The translations under genes and the position numbers were made by a program. Positions 8,527 through 16,950 of a stretch of 64,000 nucleotides of DNA are shown piece after piece (the first letter of the stretch is position 1; every line of letters begins with the position of its first letter). The notes below the pieces were generated by a model, which saw only the letters and a program-made list of their open reading frames with translations, ran no database searches and was not told the DNA's origin. This DNA is from Streptomyces sp. MBT53 (GTDB taxonomy: Bacteria; Actinomycetota; Actinomycetes; Streptomycetales; Streptomycetaceae), in contig NZ_JAEQAZ010000026.1 of NCBI RefSeq assembly GCF_016654115.1, positions 1 through 64,000 of the forward strand, read 5' to 3'.

Positions 8527-9311
8527 CCACCGCCGGCACGGTCCGGGAGGGCGACGAGCGGCCCAATTCGGTCCTCGGCAAGGTGAGTCTGATCCTGTCG
8601 GCCTTCGGCGACGACGACTTCTCGCTGGGTCTGGCCGAACTGCGGGACCGTACCGGCATCGCCAAGGCCACGGTCCACCGGCTCTGCCAGGAGCTCGTCG
8701 CCACCGACTTCCTGGAACGGGACGGCTGCAACTACCGCCTGGGCGTGCGGCTCTACGCGATGGGTCTGCGCTCCCCGCACCAGCGCACGCTGCGTGCGGC
8801 GGCCAGGCCCGTCATCGAGAGCCTCGCGCAGAGCCTCGACAACGCGGTGATCCTGGCGATCCCGCACGACTCCGAGCTGCTGTGCGTCGAGAACCTCGGC
8901 ACCCACCGCAACCAGGCCCGCTCCACCGCCGACGGCAGACGCATGGAGCTGCACTGCACCGCCGCGGGCAAGCTCACCCTCGCGCTGCTCCCCGAGCAGT
9001 ACCCGCTCGGGGAGGTGCTGCACTCGTCGGTCCGCCGCACCCCGCACACGCTCGGCCCCGCCCAACTGCCCGGCGAGATCCGCCGTATCCGGGAACAGGG
9101 CTACGCGATCGAGGTCGAGGAGAAGCGCCTCGGCTACCTCGCCGTCGCGGTGCCGGTACGCGGACGCGACGACACCTACCTGGGCGCCCTGTCGGTCATC
9201 GCGCCCACGGCCGGCAGCAGGATCACCCGGCTGCTCTCGGCCCTCACCCAGGCATCGACCATCATCACGACCCGACTCGCCCGCTACGACTCCCTTCACG
9301 TTCCCCTCTAG
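8523..9311 (+). CDS. IclR-family transcriptional regulator
   Basis: 262 residues. ATG 8523 overlaps the hydrolase stop (ATGA). The N-terminal winged helix-turn-helix (LGLAELRDRTGIAKATVHRL, about residues 35-54) and the C-terminal effector domain with LGYLAVAVPVRGR are typical of IclR. As last gene of the transporter/amidohydrolase operon it probably controls that operon in response to an operon substrate or product. Its last 47 nt overlap the convergent hydrolase gene on the other strand. Confidence 0.9.
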   Translation: MTTAGTVREGDERPNSVLGKVSLILSAFGDDDFSLGLAELRDRTGIAKATVHRLCQELVATDFLERDGCNYRLGVRLYAMGLRSPHQRTLRAAARPVIESLAQSLDNAVILAIPHDSELLCVENLGTHRNQARSTADGRRMELHCTAAGKLTLALLPEQYPLGEVLHSSVRRTPHTLGPAQLPGEIRRIREQGYAIEVEEKRLGYLAVAVPVRGRDDTYLGALSVIAPTAGSRITRLLSALTQASTIITTRLARYDSLHVPL

Positions 9312-10116
9312 GAACGGGCCCCGCACCGCTCTCGACCAGGGCCGCCACGAACCCCTCGGGGTTGTCCCCCATCATGTGGTGGCCCGCGTCGGGGACTTCC
9401 ACGACCGGGATGCCGGCCTGCCGGACGGCGGGCTCGTCCGCGTACGGGCGACTGCGGGTGCCGATCAGCAGCACACGCGGCTGCGGAAGGCCGTAGAGGA
9501 GCTCCCCTGTTCCCGGGTTGGTCCCGGTCACCAGGCCGACGGCGCTGCGGTGCACGATCGCGGGGTCGGCCACGCGCATGCGGGCCGCGTAGTCGGGTTC
9601 GAGGCCCGCCAGGACCGTGTGGAATCCGTGGCTGACGAAGTCCTCCTCGCCGTACGCCGCGATGGCCCCGCTGAACAGACCGCCGCCCGCGCGCAGGTTG
9701 GGCTCGGCGACGACGAGGCGGGAGACCAGGTCGGGGCGGGCCGCGGTGAGGACGATCGCGATCGCGCCGCCCATCGAGTGGCCGACGAGCACGGCGTCGG
9801 TGATCCCGCAGTGGTCGAGGACGGCGGCGACCGTCCCGGCATGGGCCTCCAGGGTGCCCGGGAAGTCCTGTGGGCGGTCGCTGTAGCCGTGGCCGAGGAG
9901 GTCGACGACGATCGCGCGTCCGCCGCGCAGGTCGGGGTGGGCGGCGATCCCCGCGAAGTCGGCGGATCCCGCGCAGCCGAGGCCGTGGACGTAGACCCGG
10001 GCGGGGCCGTCGCCGGGGAGGTCGATCCAGCGCAGCCGGCCGCCGGCCTCGGGAAGGTACAGGGAGCGCATCTGTGGTCCTCGACAGCCTTGAGAAATAG
10101 GGACGTCGGTGCTCAT
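9265..10116 (-). CDS. Alpha/beta hydrolase (serine hydrolase)
   Basis: 283 residues from ATG 10116, which overlaps the stop of the Lrp-type regulator gene (ATGA). An internal ATG at 10071 with a CGAGGACC site would give a 268-residue protein and a more usual N-terminus, so the start is uncertain. The hydrolase fold shows oxyanion HGLGCAG, nucleophile elbow VGHSMGG and catalytic histidine in VPDAGHHMMGDNPEGF. In contrast to the paralogue at 7735, the nucleophile is a normal serine. It is translationally coupled to the regulator and probably belongs to the same amide or ester catabolic module. Confidence 0.85.
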   Translation of the reverse strand: MSTDVPISQGCRGPQMRSLYLPEAGGRLRWIDLPGDGPARVYVHGLGCAGSADFAGIAAHPDLRGGRAIVVDLLGHGYSDRPQDFPGTLEAHAGTVAAVLDHCGITDAVLVGHSMGGAIAIVLTAARPDLVSRLVVAEPNLRAGGGLFSGAIAAYGEEDFVSHGFHTVLAGLEPDYAARMRVADPAIVHRSAVGLVTGTNPGTGELLYGLPQPRVLLIGTRSRPYADEPAVRQAGIPVVEVPDAGHHMMGDNPEGFVAALVESGAGPVPRGEREGSRSGRVGS

Positions 10117-11276
10117 CGCCAGACGCGCTCGCCGTCCGGTACCGCGAGGAGCTGGTGGGTGCCCTGGGGTTCGCGCAGCGGTACGACGCCGACGCAGCGG
10201 CCGTCGCGGTCCAGCAGGCGGCCCATGTGTTTGACCGTGCGCAGGACCACCGAGCGGTCGTCGATCACCAGCCGGGGCAGCCGTCGCGACAGATGCGCCT
10301 CGAAGGTGTGCACATCGGCCAGGGCGCGCAGCCACACGTCGATCACCAGGTTGTGCGGTCCCGCGGTGATCGCGCAGGAGCGGACCTCTCGGACACTGGA
10401 CAGGACCCGGCTGGTCTCCTCCAGGTACTGGGCGGGCACCGACGCGAAGTACACCGCCGACAGCGGCCAGCCGGACAGCGGCCGGGCCAGGTCGCAGCGC
10501 AGGCTGACCCGGGAGGCCAGCAACGACTGGAGGCGGCGGCGCACGGTGGTGAGGCCGACGCCGGTGGCGGTCGCCAGGGCGCGGATCGACATCCGGCCGT
10601 CGGAGCTGAGCAGTTCGAGGAGGTGCGCGTCCAGGGAGTCCCAGGGCGCGGCGGGGCCGGTGCCGGTGTCGGGCGGTATGTCCGAGGCGTGGCTCGCCTC
10701 GATGCGGGCGCACTGGGCCGCGTCCAGGCTGCGCAGCCGCCAGCGGCTGCCCTCGGTCGGCACGCCGGTGGAGACGTGGGTGCGGGTGGCCCGTACACCC
10801 GGGGTCTGCTGGAAGAGCCGGGTGGTGAGGTGGGCGAGTTCGTCGAGGTCCCTGGTCTGCACGGCGGTCACGATGTCCCGGCCGCCCGCGGTGATCTTGA
10901 CGTTGGCCACGACGTGTTCGGCGGCGAGGGCGCGGGCGACCTCCTCGGCGACGCCCGGCTCGGTGTCGACCTCGACGATGCCGGTCACCACGATGCGGGA
11001 GTCCGACAGCCGCGGGTAGGCGGTGACCCACGCGAGCCCCGCGTCCTCCAGCCGCTGCCAGCGCCGGGCGACCGTCACCGGGTTCACGCCGAGGACGTCG
11101 CCCACCAGGGTCCACGGGGCCCGGGGGTGGATCTGCAGCGCGTGCACGACTCCGCGGTCCAGTTCGTCGAGATCGGCGGCAGTGAATTCCTGCGCCTCCT
11201 GGGACGGCGCATTCCTGCGTGCCCGACTGAAATCGGGATCGGAAGCTGCACCGTGGCCCGGCGTTGTCTCGTCCAT
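10113..11276 (-). CDS. Lrp/AsnC regulator with two tandem Lrp units
   Basis: 387 residues, about twice the usual Lrp length. The first unit has an HTH at about residues 35-80 (WTLVGDVLGVNPVTVARRWQ) and a RAM-like effector domain. The second unit begins near residue 212, with HTH SIRALATATGVGLTTVRRRL and another effector domain. ATG 11276 has AAAGGGAG before it. The first 31 residues are an extension without family similarity, and their DNA overlaps the palindromic element shared with the 906 promoter. It is divergent from the amidohydrolase at 11360 and co-oriented with the hydrolase gene, so it probably regulates both amidohydrolase loci. Confidence 0.88.
   Translation of the reverse strand: MDETTPGHGAASDPDFSRARRNAPSQEAQEFTAADLDELDRGVVHALQIHPRAPWTLVGDVLGVNPVTVARRWQRLEDAGLAWVTAYPRLSDSRIVVTGIVEVDTEPGVAEEVARALAAEHVVANVKITAGGRDIVTAVQTRDLDELAHLTTRLFQQTPGVRATRTHVSTGVPTEGSRWRLRSLDAAQCARIEASHASDIPPDTGTGPAAPWDSLDAHLLELLSSDGRMSIRALATATGVGLTTVRRRLQSLLASRVSLRCDLARPLSGWPLSAVYFASVPAQYLEETSRVLSSVREVRSCAITAGPHNLVIDVWLRALADVHTFEAHLSRRLPRLVIDDRSVVLRTVKHMGRLLDRDGRCVGVVPLREPQGTHQLLAVPDGERVWR
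11182..11220 (+). promoter_or_regulatory. Second copy of paired palindromic operator, inside the regulator 5' end
   Basis: GTGAATTCCTGCGC (11182-11195) and GCGCATTCCTGCGT (11207-11220) match the sites at 763-776 and 788-801, with the same 25-bp spacing. A shared GCTGCACCG follows at the same distance (826-834 and 11245-11253). The element lies within codons of the Lrp-type regulator and upstream of the amidohydrolase at 11360, so it could serve both autoregulation and control of the amidohydrolase. Confidence 0.55.
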
Positions 11277-11295
11277 TGCAGACTCCCTTTCGCCT

Positions 11296-11342
11296 GTTCC
11301 TGATACCGAGGTTCCCCACCCCAGAGGTTCCTGATACCGAGG
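11296..11342 (+). repeat. 16-bp direct repeat in divergent promoter region
   Basis: The perfect 16-mer GTTCCTGATACCGAGG occurs at 11296-11311 and again at 11327-11342, 31 bp apart (about three helical turns). It fills most of the 83-bp gap between the Lrp-type regulator and the amidohydrolase, and the second copy merges with the GAGGAG ribosome site of the latter. This is either a tandem operator or a short duplication. Confidence 0.7.
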
Positions 11343-11359
11343 AGTGATTCGGTCCCACC

Positions 11360-12640
11360 ATGACGGATGCCATGACGCAAGAGACCTTTCGGACCGCTTT
11401 GCGCGTCGAGAACGCCCGCCTCATCGACGGTACCGGTGCCGTCCCGGTGGCCGACGCGGTCGTCGTCGCGGACGCGACGGGCACGTTCACCTACGCCGGA
11501 CCTGCGGCTACGGCCCCGCCCGTGCCCGGTGACGGCCCGGCGGTCCGGATCATCGACGCCGGCGGCCGGACCGTGCTCCCCGGGTTCTTCGACTGCCACA
11601 CCCACCTCGCGTACGCGCAGGGCTCGCCGCCCGGGCGGCGCGGCGAACTCGACCCGGTGCTCGTCACCTACGACACCGCGACCCGGCTGCGGCAGACCCT
11701 GGACGCGGGCATCACCACCGCCCGTGACCTGGGCGGACTGTCCGCCGGATTCCGTACCGCCGTGGCGACCGGCCGGATCGTCGGCCCCCGGCTGCACACC
11801 GCCGTACGGATCATCAGCCACACCGGTGGCCACGCCGACTTCCGTCTCCTGGACGGCACGGACCTCAGCGGCGGTGAGATGGCCGAACTGGCCGACACCG
11901 TGGACGAGTCCCGGCTCGCGGTCCGCAGGATGCTGCGCGCGGGCGCCGACGTGATCAAGATCTGTGCGAGCGGCGGCATGGCCAGCCCCTACGACCAGCC
12001 CGAGGACGAGGGGCTGATGGAGGAGGAGATCCGGGCCGTGGTCGACGAGTGCCGGCGCCACGGCGGCAAGCCGGTCGCCGCGCACGCGCAGGGCACCGCG
12101 GGCATCCTCAACGCGATCCGCGGCGGTGTCACCAGCATCGAGCACGGATACGGGCTGGACGAGGAGGCGCTGGAGCTGGCGGGCGAGCGGGGCACCTTCG
12201 TCGTGCCGACCCTGTCCACCGTGTTCGCGGGCATCGACAAGGATCTGATGCCGGAGCACCACTACCAGAAGAAGGTCCGCTGGTCGGGCATCACCAAGGA
12301 GAACATCGCCCGCGCCATCGACCGGGGCGCCCGGATCGCGCTCGGCACCGACGCGGCCGTGTGCCCGCACGGCCAGAACCTGCTGGAGCTGCGCTTCCTC
12401 GTGGACCTGGGCATGGACCCCATGGCCGCGATCGTGGCCGGCACCCGTGTCTCCGCCGAGCTCCTGGGCCTGTCCGACCGGCTTGGCACCCTGGCCGCCG
12501 GCAAGACCGCCGACCTCGTCATGTGCGAGGGCGACCCGCTCAAGGACATCGGCGTGCTCGGCGATCCGGGCAACATCGTGTGCGTCGTCCAGGACGGTGT
12601 CGTACGCAAGGATCTGCTGCCCCCGGCCGGGGCGCGCTGA
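11360..12640 (+). CDS. Metal-dependent amidohydrolase, paralogue of the 906 gene
   Basis: 426 residues with the same fold and ligand set as the protein at 906: H80-x-H82 in DCHTHL, K200 in VIKICASGGMAS, H242, H262 and D331. The leader (GGAGTGA, then CGGTCCCACC before ATGACG) resembles the leader of the 906 gene, which supports duplication of gene plus control region. It is transcribed divergently from the double Lrp-type regulator. Probably cytoplasmic and acting on a related amide, imide or dipeptide-like substrate. It ends 5 nt before the convergent flavin oxidoreductase gene. Confidence 0.82.
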   Translation: MTDAMTQETFRTALRVENARLIDGTGAVPVADAVVVADATGTFTYAGPAATAPPVPGDGPAVRIIDAGGRTVLPGFFDCHTHLAYAQGSPPGRRGELDPVLVTYDTATRLRQTLDAGITTARDLGGLSAGFRTAVATGRIVGPRLHTAVRIISHTGGHADFRLLDGTDLSGGEMAELADTVDESRLAVRRMLRAGADVIKICASGGMASPYDQPEDEGLMEEEIRAVVDECRRHGGKPVAAHAQGTAGILNAIRGGVTSIEHGYGLDEEALELAGERGTFVVPTLSTVFAGIDKDLMPEHHYQKKVRWSGITKENIARAIDRGARIALGTDAAVCPHGQNLLELRFLVDLGMDPMAAIVAGTRVSAELLGLSDRLGTLAAGKTADLVMCEGDPLKDIGVLGDPGNIVCVVQDGVVRKDLLPPAGAR

Positions 12641-12645
12641 CGGCC

Positions 12646-13716
12646 TCACCGGCGGAGGGCCGGCAGGACCGAGGAGCCGATGGTCTCGATGAGGTCGGTG
12701 GGCGGGTCGTAGGAGCCGACGTGCTGGAGGAAGACGTCGGTCACTCCCGAGGCGCGCAGGGTGCGGAGTCGTTCGGTGATCTGGGTGGGCGTGCCGAAGA
12801 GGCAGAACTCCTCGGCGAAGCGGACGGCCGTCTCGTCGCTGATCCAGGCCGAGCAGATCTCCACGGCCGCGTCCCAGTCCTCGGCGTGCACGAGGTCCGG
12901 GTAGACGCCCTCGATCGTCGCGGGGACGTCGACCTCGATGCCTGCGAGGGCGAGGAAGGACGCGCCGCCGTTCTGGGCGATCGAGGCGCAGATCGGTTTG
13001 ATCAGGCGGGCATCGGCCTCGATGTCGTCGGTCACCTCGCAGAACGCGGACACGGTCACCGGCAGTTTCCCGTCGCTCCGGCCGGCCGCCTCGGCACCCT
13101 CCCGGACCCGGGCCAGGGCGGCGGTCAGGGTGCGCGGTGAGACTCCGCTGAGCAGGATGACCCCGTCGGCGATCTCCCCGGCGAGGCGCAGGTTCCGCGG
13201 TCCGCTCGCCGCCAGGTGCAGCGGCACGGACGGCTGCGGGTCGCGGAGCCGGGAGCGGACCTTGCCCTCGAAGTCCCACTCCTGCCCGTCCAGCAGAGCC
13301 CGCAGCATGGTCAGCCCCTCGCGCAGCGCCGCCGAGCCGGTCTGCGGCAGGCCCACGGGTCCCACGGAGCTGTTGCCCACGCCGAGGCCGAGGGTGAACC
13401 TGCCGGGCGCGAGTTCGGCGACACTGCGCGCGGCCGACGCGACGACGGACGGATGGCGGGTGGCCAGGTTGGTGACGGCGGTGCCGAGGCCGATCCGCTC
13501 GGTGGCGAAGGCCGCGGCGGTGAGGGTCGTGAACACGTCCCGCCACAGCAACTGCGAGTCGGGGAACCACACTTGGTCGAAGCCGAGATCCTCGGCCCGG
13601 CGCGCGGTCCGGGCCACCCGGTCCGCCCGGTCGCAGGGCGGGATGCGCACGCCGATCCGCAGCGGTTCCTCGTCGACGTCCACCGGGTCGACGCCCACCG
13701 ATATGTCGCAGTTCAT
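12646..13716 (-). CDS. LLM-class F420/flavin-dependent oxidoreductase
   Basis: 356 residues from ATG 13716; the open frame runs 156 nt further but that stretch has no family character. Luciferase-like barrel features include the early DLGFDQVWFPDSQLLWRD block, VTNLATRHPSVVASA and the glycine-rich LGLGVGNSSVG. This pattern suits the F420-dependent branch common in actinobacteria. The reaction is likely hydride transfer to, or oxygenation of, a small substrate; the substrate is unknown. It is convergent with the amidohydrolase and divergent from the aldo-keto reductase. Confidence 0.85.
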   Translation of the reverse strand: MNCDISVGVDPVDVDEEPLRIGVRIPPCDRADRVARTARRAEDLGFDQVWFPDSQLLWRDVFTTLTAAAFATERIGLGTAVTNLATRHPSVVASAARSVAELAPGRFTLGLGVGNSSVGPVGLPQTGSAALREGLTMLRALLDGQEWDFEGKVRSRLRDPQPSVPLHLAASGPRNLRLAGEIADGVILLSGVSPRTLTAALARVREGAEAAGRSDGKLPVTVSAFCEVTDDIEADARLIKPICASIAQNGGASFLALAGIEVDVPATIEGVYPDLVHAEDWDAAVEICSAWISDETAVRFAEEFCLFGTPTQITERLRTLRASGVTDVFLQHVGSYDPPTDLIETIGSSVLPALRR

Positions 13717-13861
13717 GAAAAGGACCCTAGGGACGAGCGGGAGGCCACCGAATAGCAGCGGTCCGCTCAGCGATCCGCTGCCGGATTGTGCGCCGACACT
13801 GCTGAATGCGATGAGCGGGATCGGTTGGACGCGCGCGGCGGGCGCGGGCAGAGTGGGCGCG

Positions 13862-14905
13862 GTGAACCACATCGCAGATCCGGGGCGCTACGACAGCACG
13901 ATGCGCTACCGCCGCACGGGCCGCTCGGGGCTCGACCTGCCCCTGCTCTCGCTGGGCTACTGGCACAACTTCGGTGACGACCGCCCGTTCGAGACCCAGC
14001 GCGAGATCGCGCTGCGCGCCTTCGACCTCGGCATCACCCACCACGACCTGGCCAACAACTACGGCCCGCCCTACGGCGCCGCCGAGTCCAACTTCGGCCG
14101 ACTGCTGAAGCAGGATCTCGCGCCGTACCGGGACGAGCTGGTCGTCTCCACCAAAGCCGGCTGGGACATGTGGCCCGGCCCCTACGGCCAGGGCGGCGGT
14201 TCCCGCAAGTACGTGCTGGCCTCGCTCGACCAGTCCCTGAAGCGCACCGGCCTCGACTACGTGGACATCTTCTACTCCCACCGCCTCGACGCCGGCACCC
14301 CGCTCGAAGAGACCATGGGCGCGCTGGACACCGCCGTCCGCCAGGGCAAGGCGCTCTACGTCGGCATCTCCTCCTACGACGCGGAGCGCTCCCGCGAGGC
14401 CGCCGCGATCCTGCGTGAACTGGGCACACCGCTGCTCATCCACCAGCCGTCGTACAGCATGCTCAACCGGTGGATCGAGCACGACGGGCTGCTCGACGCG
14501 GCGCGGGACGAGGGCTTCGGGGTCATCGGTTTCACGGCGCTGGCGCAGGGGCTGCTGACCGGGCGGTACCTGGACGGGATCCCGGAGGGCTCGCGGGCCG
14601 CTCAGGGCACGTCGTTCGACGCGGGCTGGCTGACCGAGGACATGGTGCGCCGGCTGCGCGCGCTCAACGACATCGCGGCCAAGCGCGGTCAGACCCTGGC
14701 GCAGATGGCGCTCGCCTGGGCGCTGCGCGACGAGCGGGTCACCTCGCTCGTGATCGGCGCCTCGCGCACGGAGCAGCTCGAACAGAACGTGGCCGCGCTG
14801 GACAACCTCGACTTCAGCGCCGAGGAGCTGGCCGAGATCGACTCGTACGCCGTCGACGGCGGGGTGGATCTGTGGCGGGACGCGCGGACTGGGAAACTCG
14901 GCTGA
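13862..14905 (+). CDS. Aldo/keto reductase, YghZ (glyceraldehyde-3-phosphate reductase) type
   Basis: 347 residues. GTG 13862 is chosen because the encoded start VNHIADPGRYDST aligns with the N-terminus of E. coli YghZ, whereas ATG 13901 would remove it. The body is strikingly YghZ-like: THHDLANNYGPPYGAAE with the catalytic Asp/Tyr, STKAGWDMWPGPYG with the lysine, IFYSHRLD with the histidine, and LVIGASRTEQLEQN for NADP binding. Such enzymes reduce reactive aldehydes such as methylglyoxal and L-glyceraldehyde 3-phosphate. It stands alone; a GC-rich hairpin follows it. Confidence 0.92.
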   Translation: MNHIADPGRYDSTMRYRRTGRSGLDLPLLSLGYWHNFGDDRPFETQREIALRAFDLGITHHDLANNYGPPYGAAESNFGRLLKQDLAPYRDELVVSTKAGWDMWPGPYGQGGGSRKYVLASLDQSLKRTGLDYVDIFYSHRLDAGTPLEETMGALDTAVRQGKALYVGISSYDAERSREAAAILRELGTPLLIHQPSYSMLNRWIEHDGLLDAARDEGFGVIGFTALAQGLLTGRYLDGIPEGSRAAQGTSFDAGWLTEDMVRRLRALNDIAAKRGQTLAQMALAWALRDERVTSLVIGASRTEQLEQNVAALDNLDFSAEELAEIDSYAVDGGVDLWRDARTGKLG

Positions 14906-14908
14906 GTT

Positions 14909-14932
14909 CCGAGGTGCCGCCTGGCGCCTCGG
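14909..14932 (+). terminator. Hairpin after the aldo/keto reductase gene
   Basis: A 10-bp stem (CCGAGGTGCC pairing with GGCGCCTCGG, one G-U pair) closes a GCCT tetraloop four bases after the stop codon. There is no T-run, so it is a non-canonical terminator or processing structure before the peroxidase gene. Confidence 0.5.
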
Positions 14933-14957
14933 AGGACGCAGCGGAGGCGTGGAGTAC

Positions 14958-15956
14958 ATGACAGTTGACGGCTCGGTGGAGAGCACGGACGGCAGCGTCG
15001 GCGGCGAGGGGACCGTCCCGACCACGCAGGCGGTGCTGGAGTCCCTGACTCCCAGCGCGACCTTCCTCGTCGTCACCGTGGAGCCGGGTGGCGAGGAGGC
15101 GGTGCGCCAACTCCTCGGCGATCTGGGCGGGTTGATCCGCTCCATAGGGTTCCGTGCCCCGGACGGGCGGCTCAGTTGTGTGACCGGTGTCGGATCGGAG
15201 GCGTGGGACCGGCTGTTCGACGGGCCGCGCCCCGCCGAGCTGCACCCGTTCCGCGAACTCACGGGTGACCGCCACACCGCCGTCTCCACCCCCGGCGACC
15301 TGCTGTTCCACATCAAGGCCGTACGGGCCGACCTGTGCTTCGAGTTGGTCACCGAGATCATGGGCCGACTGGGCGGCGCGGTCGCCGTGCGCGACGAGGT
15401 GTCCGGGTTCCAGTACTTCGACGTACGGGATCTGCTGGGCTTCGTCGACGGCACGGAGAACCCCGTCGGGGAGACGGCCCGCCAGGCCGTGGTGATCGGT
15501 GGCGAGGACCCGGAGTTCGCGGGCGGCAGCTATGTGATCGTGCAGAAGTACGTCCACGACATGGCGGCCTGGAACGCGTTGACGGTGGAGCAGCAGGAAC
15601 GGGTCGTCGGACGCACGAAGTTGACCAACATGGAGATGGACGACGACGTCAAACCGGCCGACTCGCACATCGCCCTCAACGTCATCACGGGCCCGGACGG
15701 CACCGAGCGGAAGATCCTGCGCGACAACATGCCGTTCGGCAGCGCGGCACAGAGCGAGTTCGGCACCTACTTCATCGGGTACGCCCGTACGCCCTCGGTC
15801 ACCGAGCAGATGCTGCGCAACATGTTCCTGGGCACGGACTCCGCGTCCCACGACCGCATTCTGGACTTCTCCACGGCCGTCACCGGGAGTCTCTTCTTCG
15901 TCCCCTCGGCGGACTTCCTGGACGACCTGCCCGCTTCCCCCGGGCAGGCAACTTAA
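14958..15956 (+). CDS. DyP-type haem peroxidase
   Basis: 332 residues from ATG 14958, placed 10 nt after GGAGG; a GTG at 14949 is too close to that site. The DyP signature GFVDGTENP is at 161-169 with catalytic D164, the proximal haem ligand is H237 (PADSHIAL) and the distal arginine is R255 (ILRDNMPFG). The short length without a Tat signal fits the cytoplasmic class B group. It oxidises dyes, phenolics or porphyrins with peroxide. No encapsulin gene or obvious encapsulin-targeting tail is seen. It ends with TAA, 110 bp before the CO dehydrogenase operon. Confidence 0.92.
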   Translation: MTVDGSVESTDGSVGGEGTVPTTQAVLESLTPSATFLVVTVEPGGEEAVRQLLGDLGGLIRSIGFRAPDGRLSCVTGVGSEAWDRLFDGPRPAELHPFRELTGDRHTAVSTPGDLLFHIKAVRADLCFELVTEIMGRLGGAVAVRDEVSGFQYFDVRDLLGFVDGTENPVGETARQAVVIGGEDPEFAGGSYVIVQKYVHDMAAWNALTVEQQERVVGRTKLTNMEMDDDVKPADSHIALNVITGPDGTERKILRDNMPFGSAAQSEFGTYFIGYARTPSVTEQMLRNMFLGTDSASHDRILDFSTAVTGSLFFVPSADFLDDLPASPGQAT

Positions 15957-15959
15957 GTG

Positions 15960-15977
15960 AACGGTTAACCAGCCGTT
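15960..15977 (+). promoter_or_regulatory. Inverted repeat upstream of the cox operon
   Basis: AACGG-N8-CCGTT, with the perfect palindrome GGTTAACC (15963-15970) inside it, lies about 90 bp before coxM. TTGACA (15976-15981) overlaps its end and could be a -35 box, though no good -10 box follows. It is a candidate site for the LysR regulator at the far end of the operon; this is inference only. Confidence 0.4.
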
Positions 15978-16066
15978 GACACCCCTGTCCGCCGGGCGCC
16001 CAATGAGGCCCGGACACGGCGCTCGGCCGACCGGCCAACTGCCGTGCAGGACAGGGGGATTGCGGT

Positions 16067-16948
16067 ATGCAGGTTCCCGCTCCGTTCGAGTACCAGCGGG
16101 TCGGCAGCGTGGGCGAGGCAGTCGCGCTGCTCGACCGGCTGGGCGACACGGCACGGCTGGTCGCCGGCGGGCACAGTCTGATCCCGATGATGAAGTTGCG
16201 GCTGGCCAACTTCGAGTACCTGATCGACATCAACGACCTGCACGACGAACTGGGTTACGTCCGTGTCGAACCCGGACTGATCCGCATCGGCGCGATGACC
16301 CGCCACCGCGAACTGCTGGAGTCGGACGAACTGGCCGCCGCCTTCCCGGTGTTCCGCGACGCCGAGCGGGTCATCGCCGACCCCGTGGTGCGCAACCGGG
16401 GCACGCTCGGCGGCTCCCTCTGCCAGGCCGACCCGTCCGAAGACCTGTCAGCCGTATGCACGACCCTCGACGCCAGCTGTGTGATCCGGGGCATGGACGG
16501 CCAACGGGTCGTATCCATGGAGGACTTCCACCGGGGCCCGTACGAAACCGCCGTGGGCGACGCCGAGATCCTCACCGAGGTCCGCTTCCCGGTCCGCCCG
16601 AACGGATCCAGCGCGTACGAGAAGGTCGAACGGCGGGCCGGTGACTGGGCGGTGGTCTCGGCCGGTGCCGCGGTGTGGCTGGACGACGACGGACTGATCG
16701 CGGACGCCCGGGTCGGTCTCGCCGCCGTGGGACCGAACACTGCCGGAATCCCCGGCATCGCCGACGCCCTGCGCGGCCGGCGCCCGACCGAGGAACTGTA
16801 CGGCCAGGCAGGGGACATCGCCGCCGAGGCCTGCTCCCCCGTGACCGACCGGCGCGGCAGCGCCGAGTACAAGCGCCATCTGGCAAGGGAGTTGACCGTG
16901 CGCGTGCTGCGCCGGTCGGTGGCCCGCATCGACGGACAGGAGGTGTGA
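16067..16948 (+). CDS. coxM: Aerobic CO dehydrogenase medium (FAD) subunit
   Basis: 293 residues. It shows the two FAD-binding motifs of the molybdenum hydroxylase medium subunit, AGGHSLIPMMKLRLA (about residues 32-46) and the RNRGTLGGSLCQADPSED block (about 107-124), plus a C-terminal CO_deh_flav_C domain. It passes electrons from the iron-sulfur subunit to the quinone pool or another acceptor. The order medium-small-large (M-S-L) is that of form I CO dehydrogenase operons; form II enzymes use S-L-M. The next gene starts 2 nt after the stop. Confidence 0.93.
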   Translation: MQVPAPFEYQRVGSVGEAVALLDRLGDTARLVAGGHSLIPMMKLRLANFEYLIDINDLHDELGYVRVEPGLIRIGAMTRHRELLESDELAAAFPVFRDAERVIADPVVRNRGTLGGSLCQADPSEDLSAVCTTLDASCVIRGMDGQRVVSMEDFHRGPYETAVGDAEILTEVRFPVRPNGSSAYEKVERRAGDWAVVSAGAAVWLDDDGLIADARVGLAAVGPNTAGIPGIADALRGRRPTEELYGQAGDIAAEACSPVTDRRGSAEYKRHLARELTVRVLRRSVARIDGQEV

Positions 16949-16950
16949 TC

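Noticed and set aside
11084..13570. 828-residue open frame on the minus strand
   Set aside because: It crosses the amidohydrolase and two minus-strand genes in other frames; composition is typical of out-of-frame high-GC translation.
14958..15956. DyP peroxidase as encapsulin cargo
   Set aside because: No encapsulin gene nearby and the C-terminal end does not look like a cargo-loading peptide.
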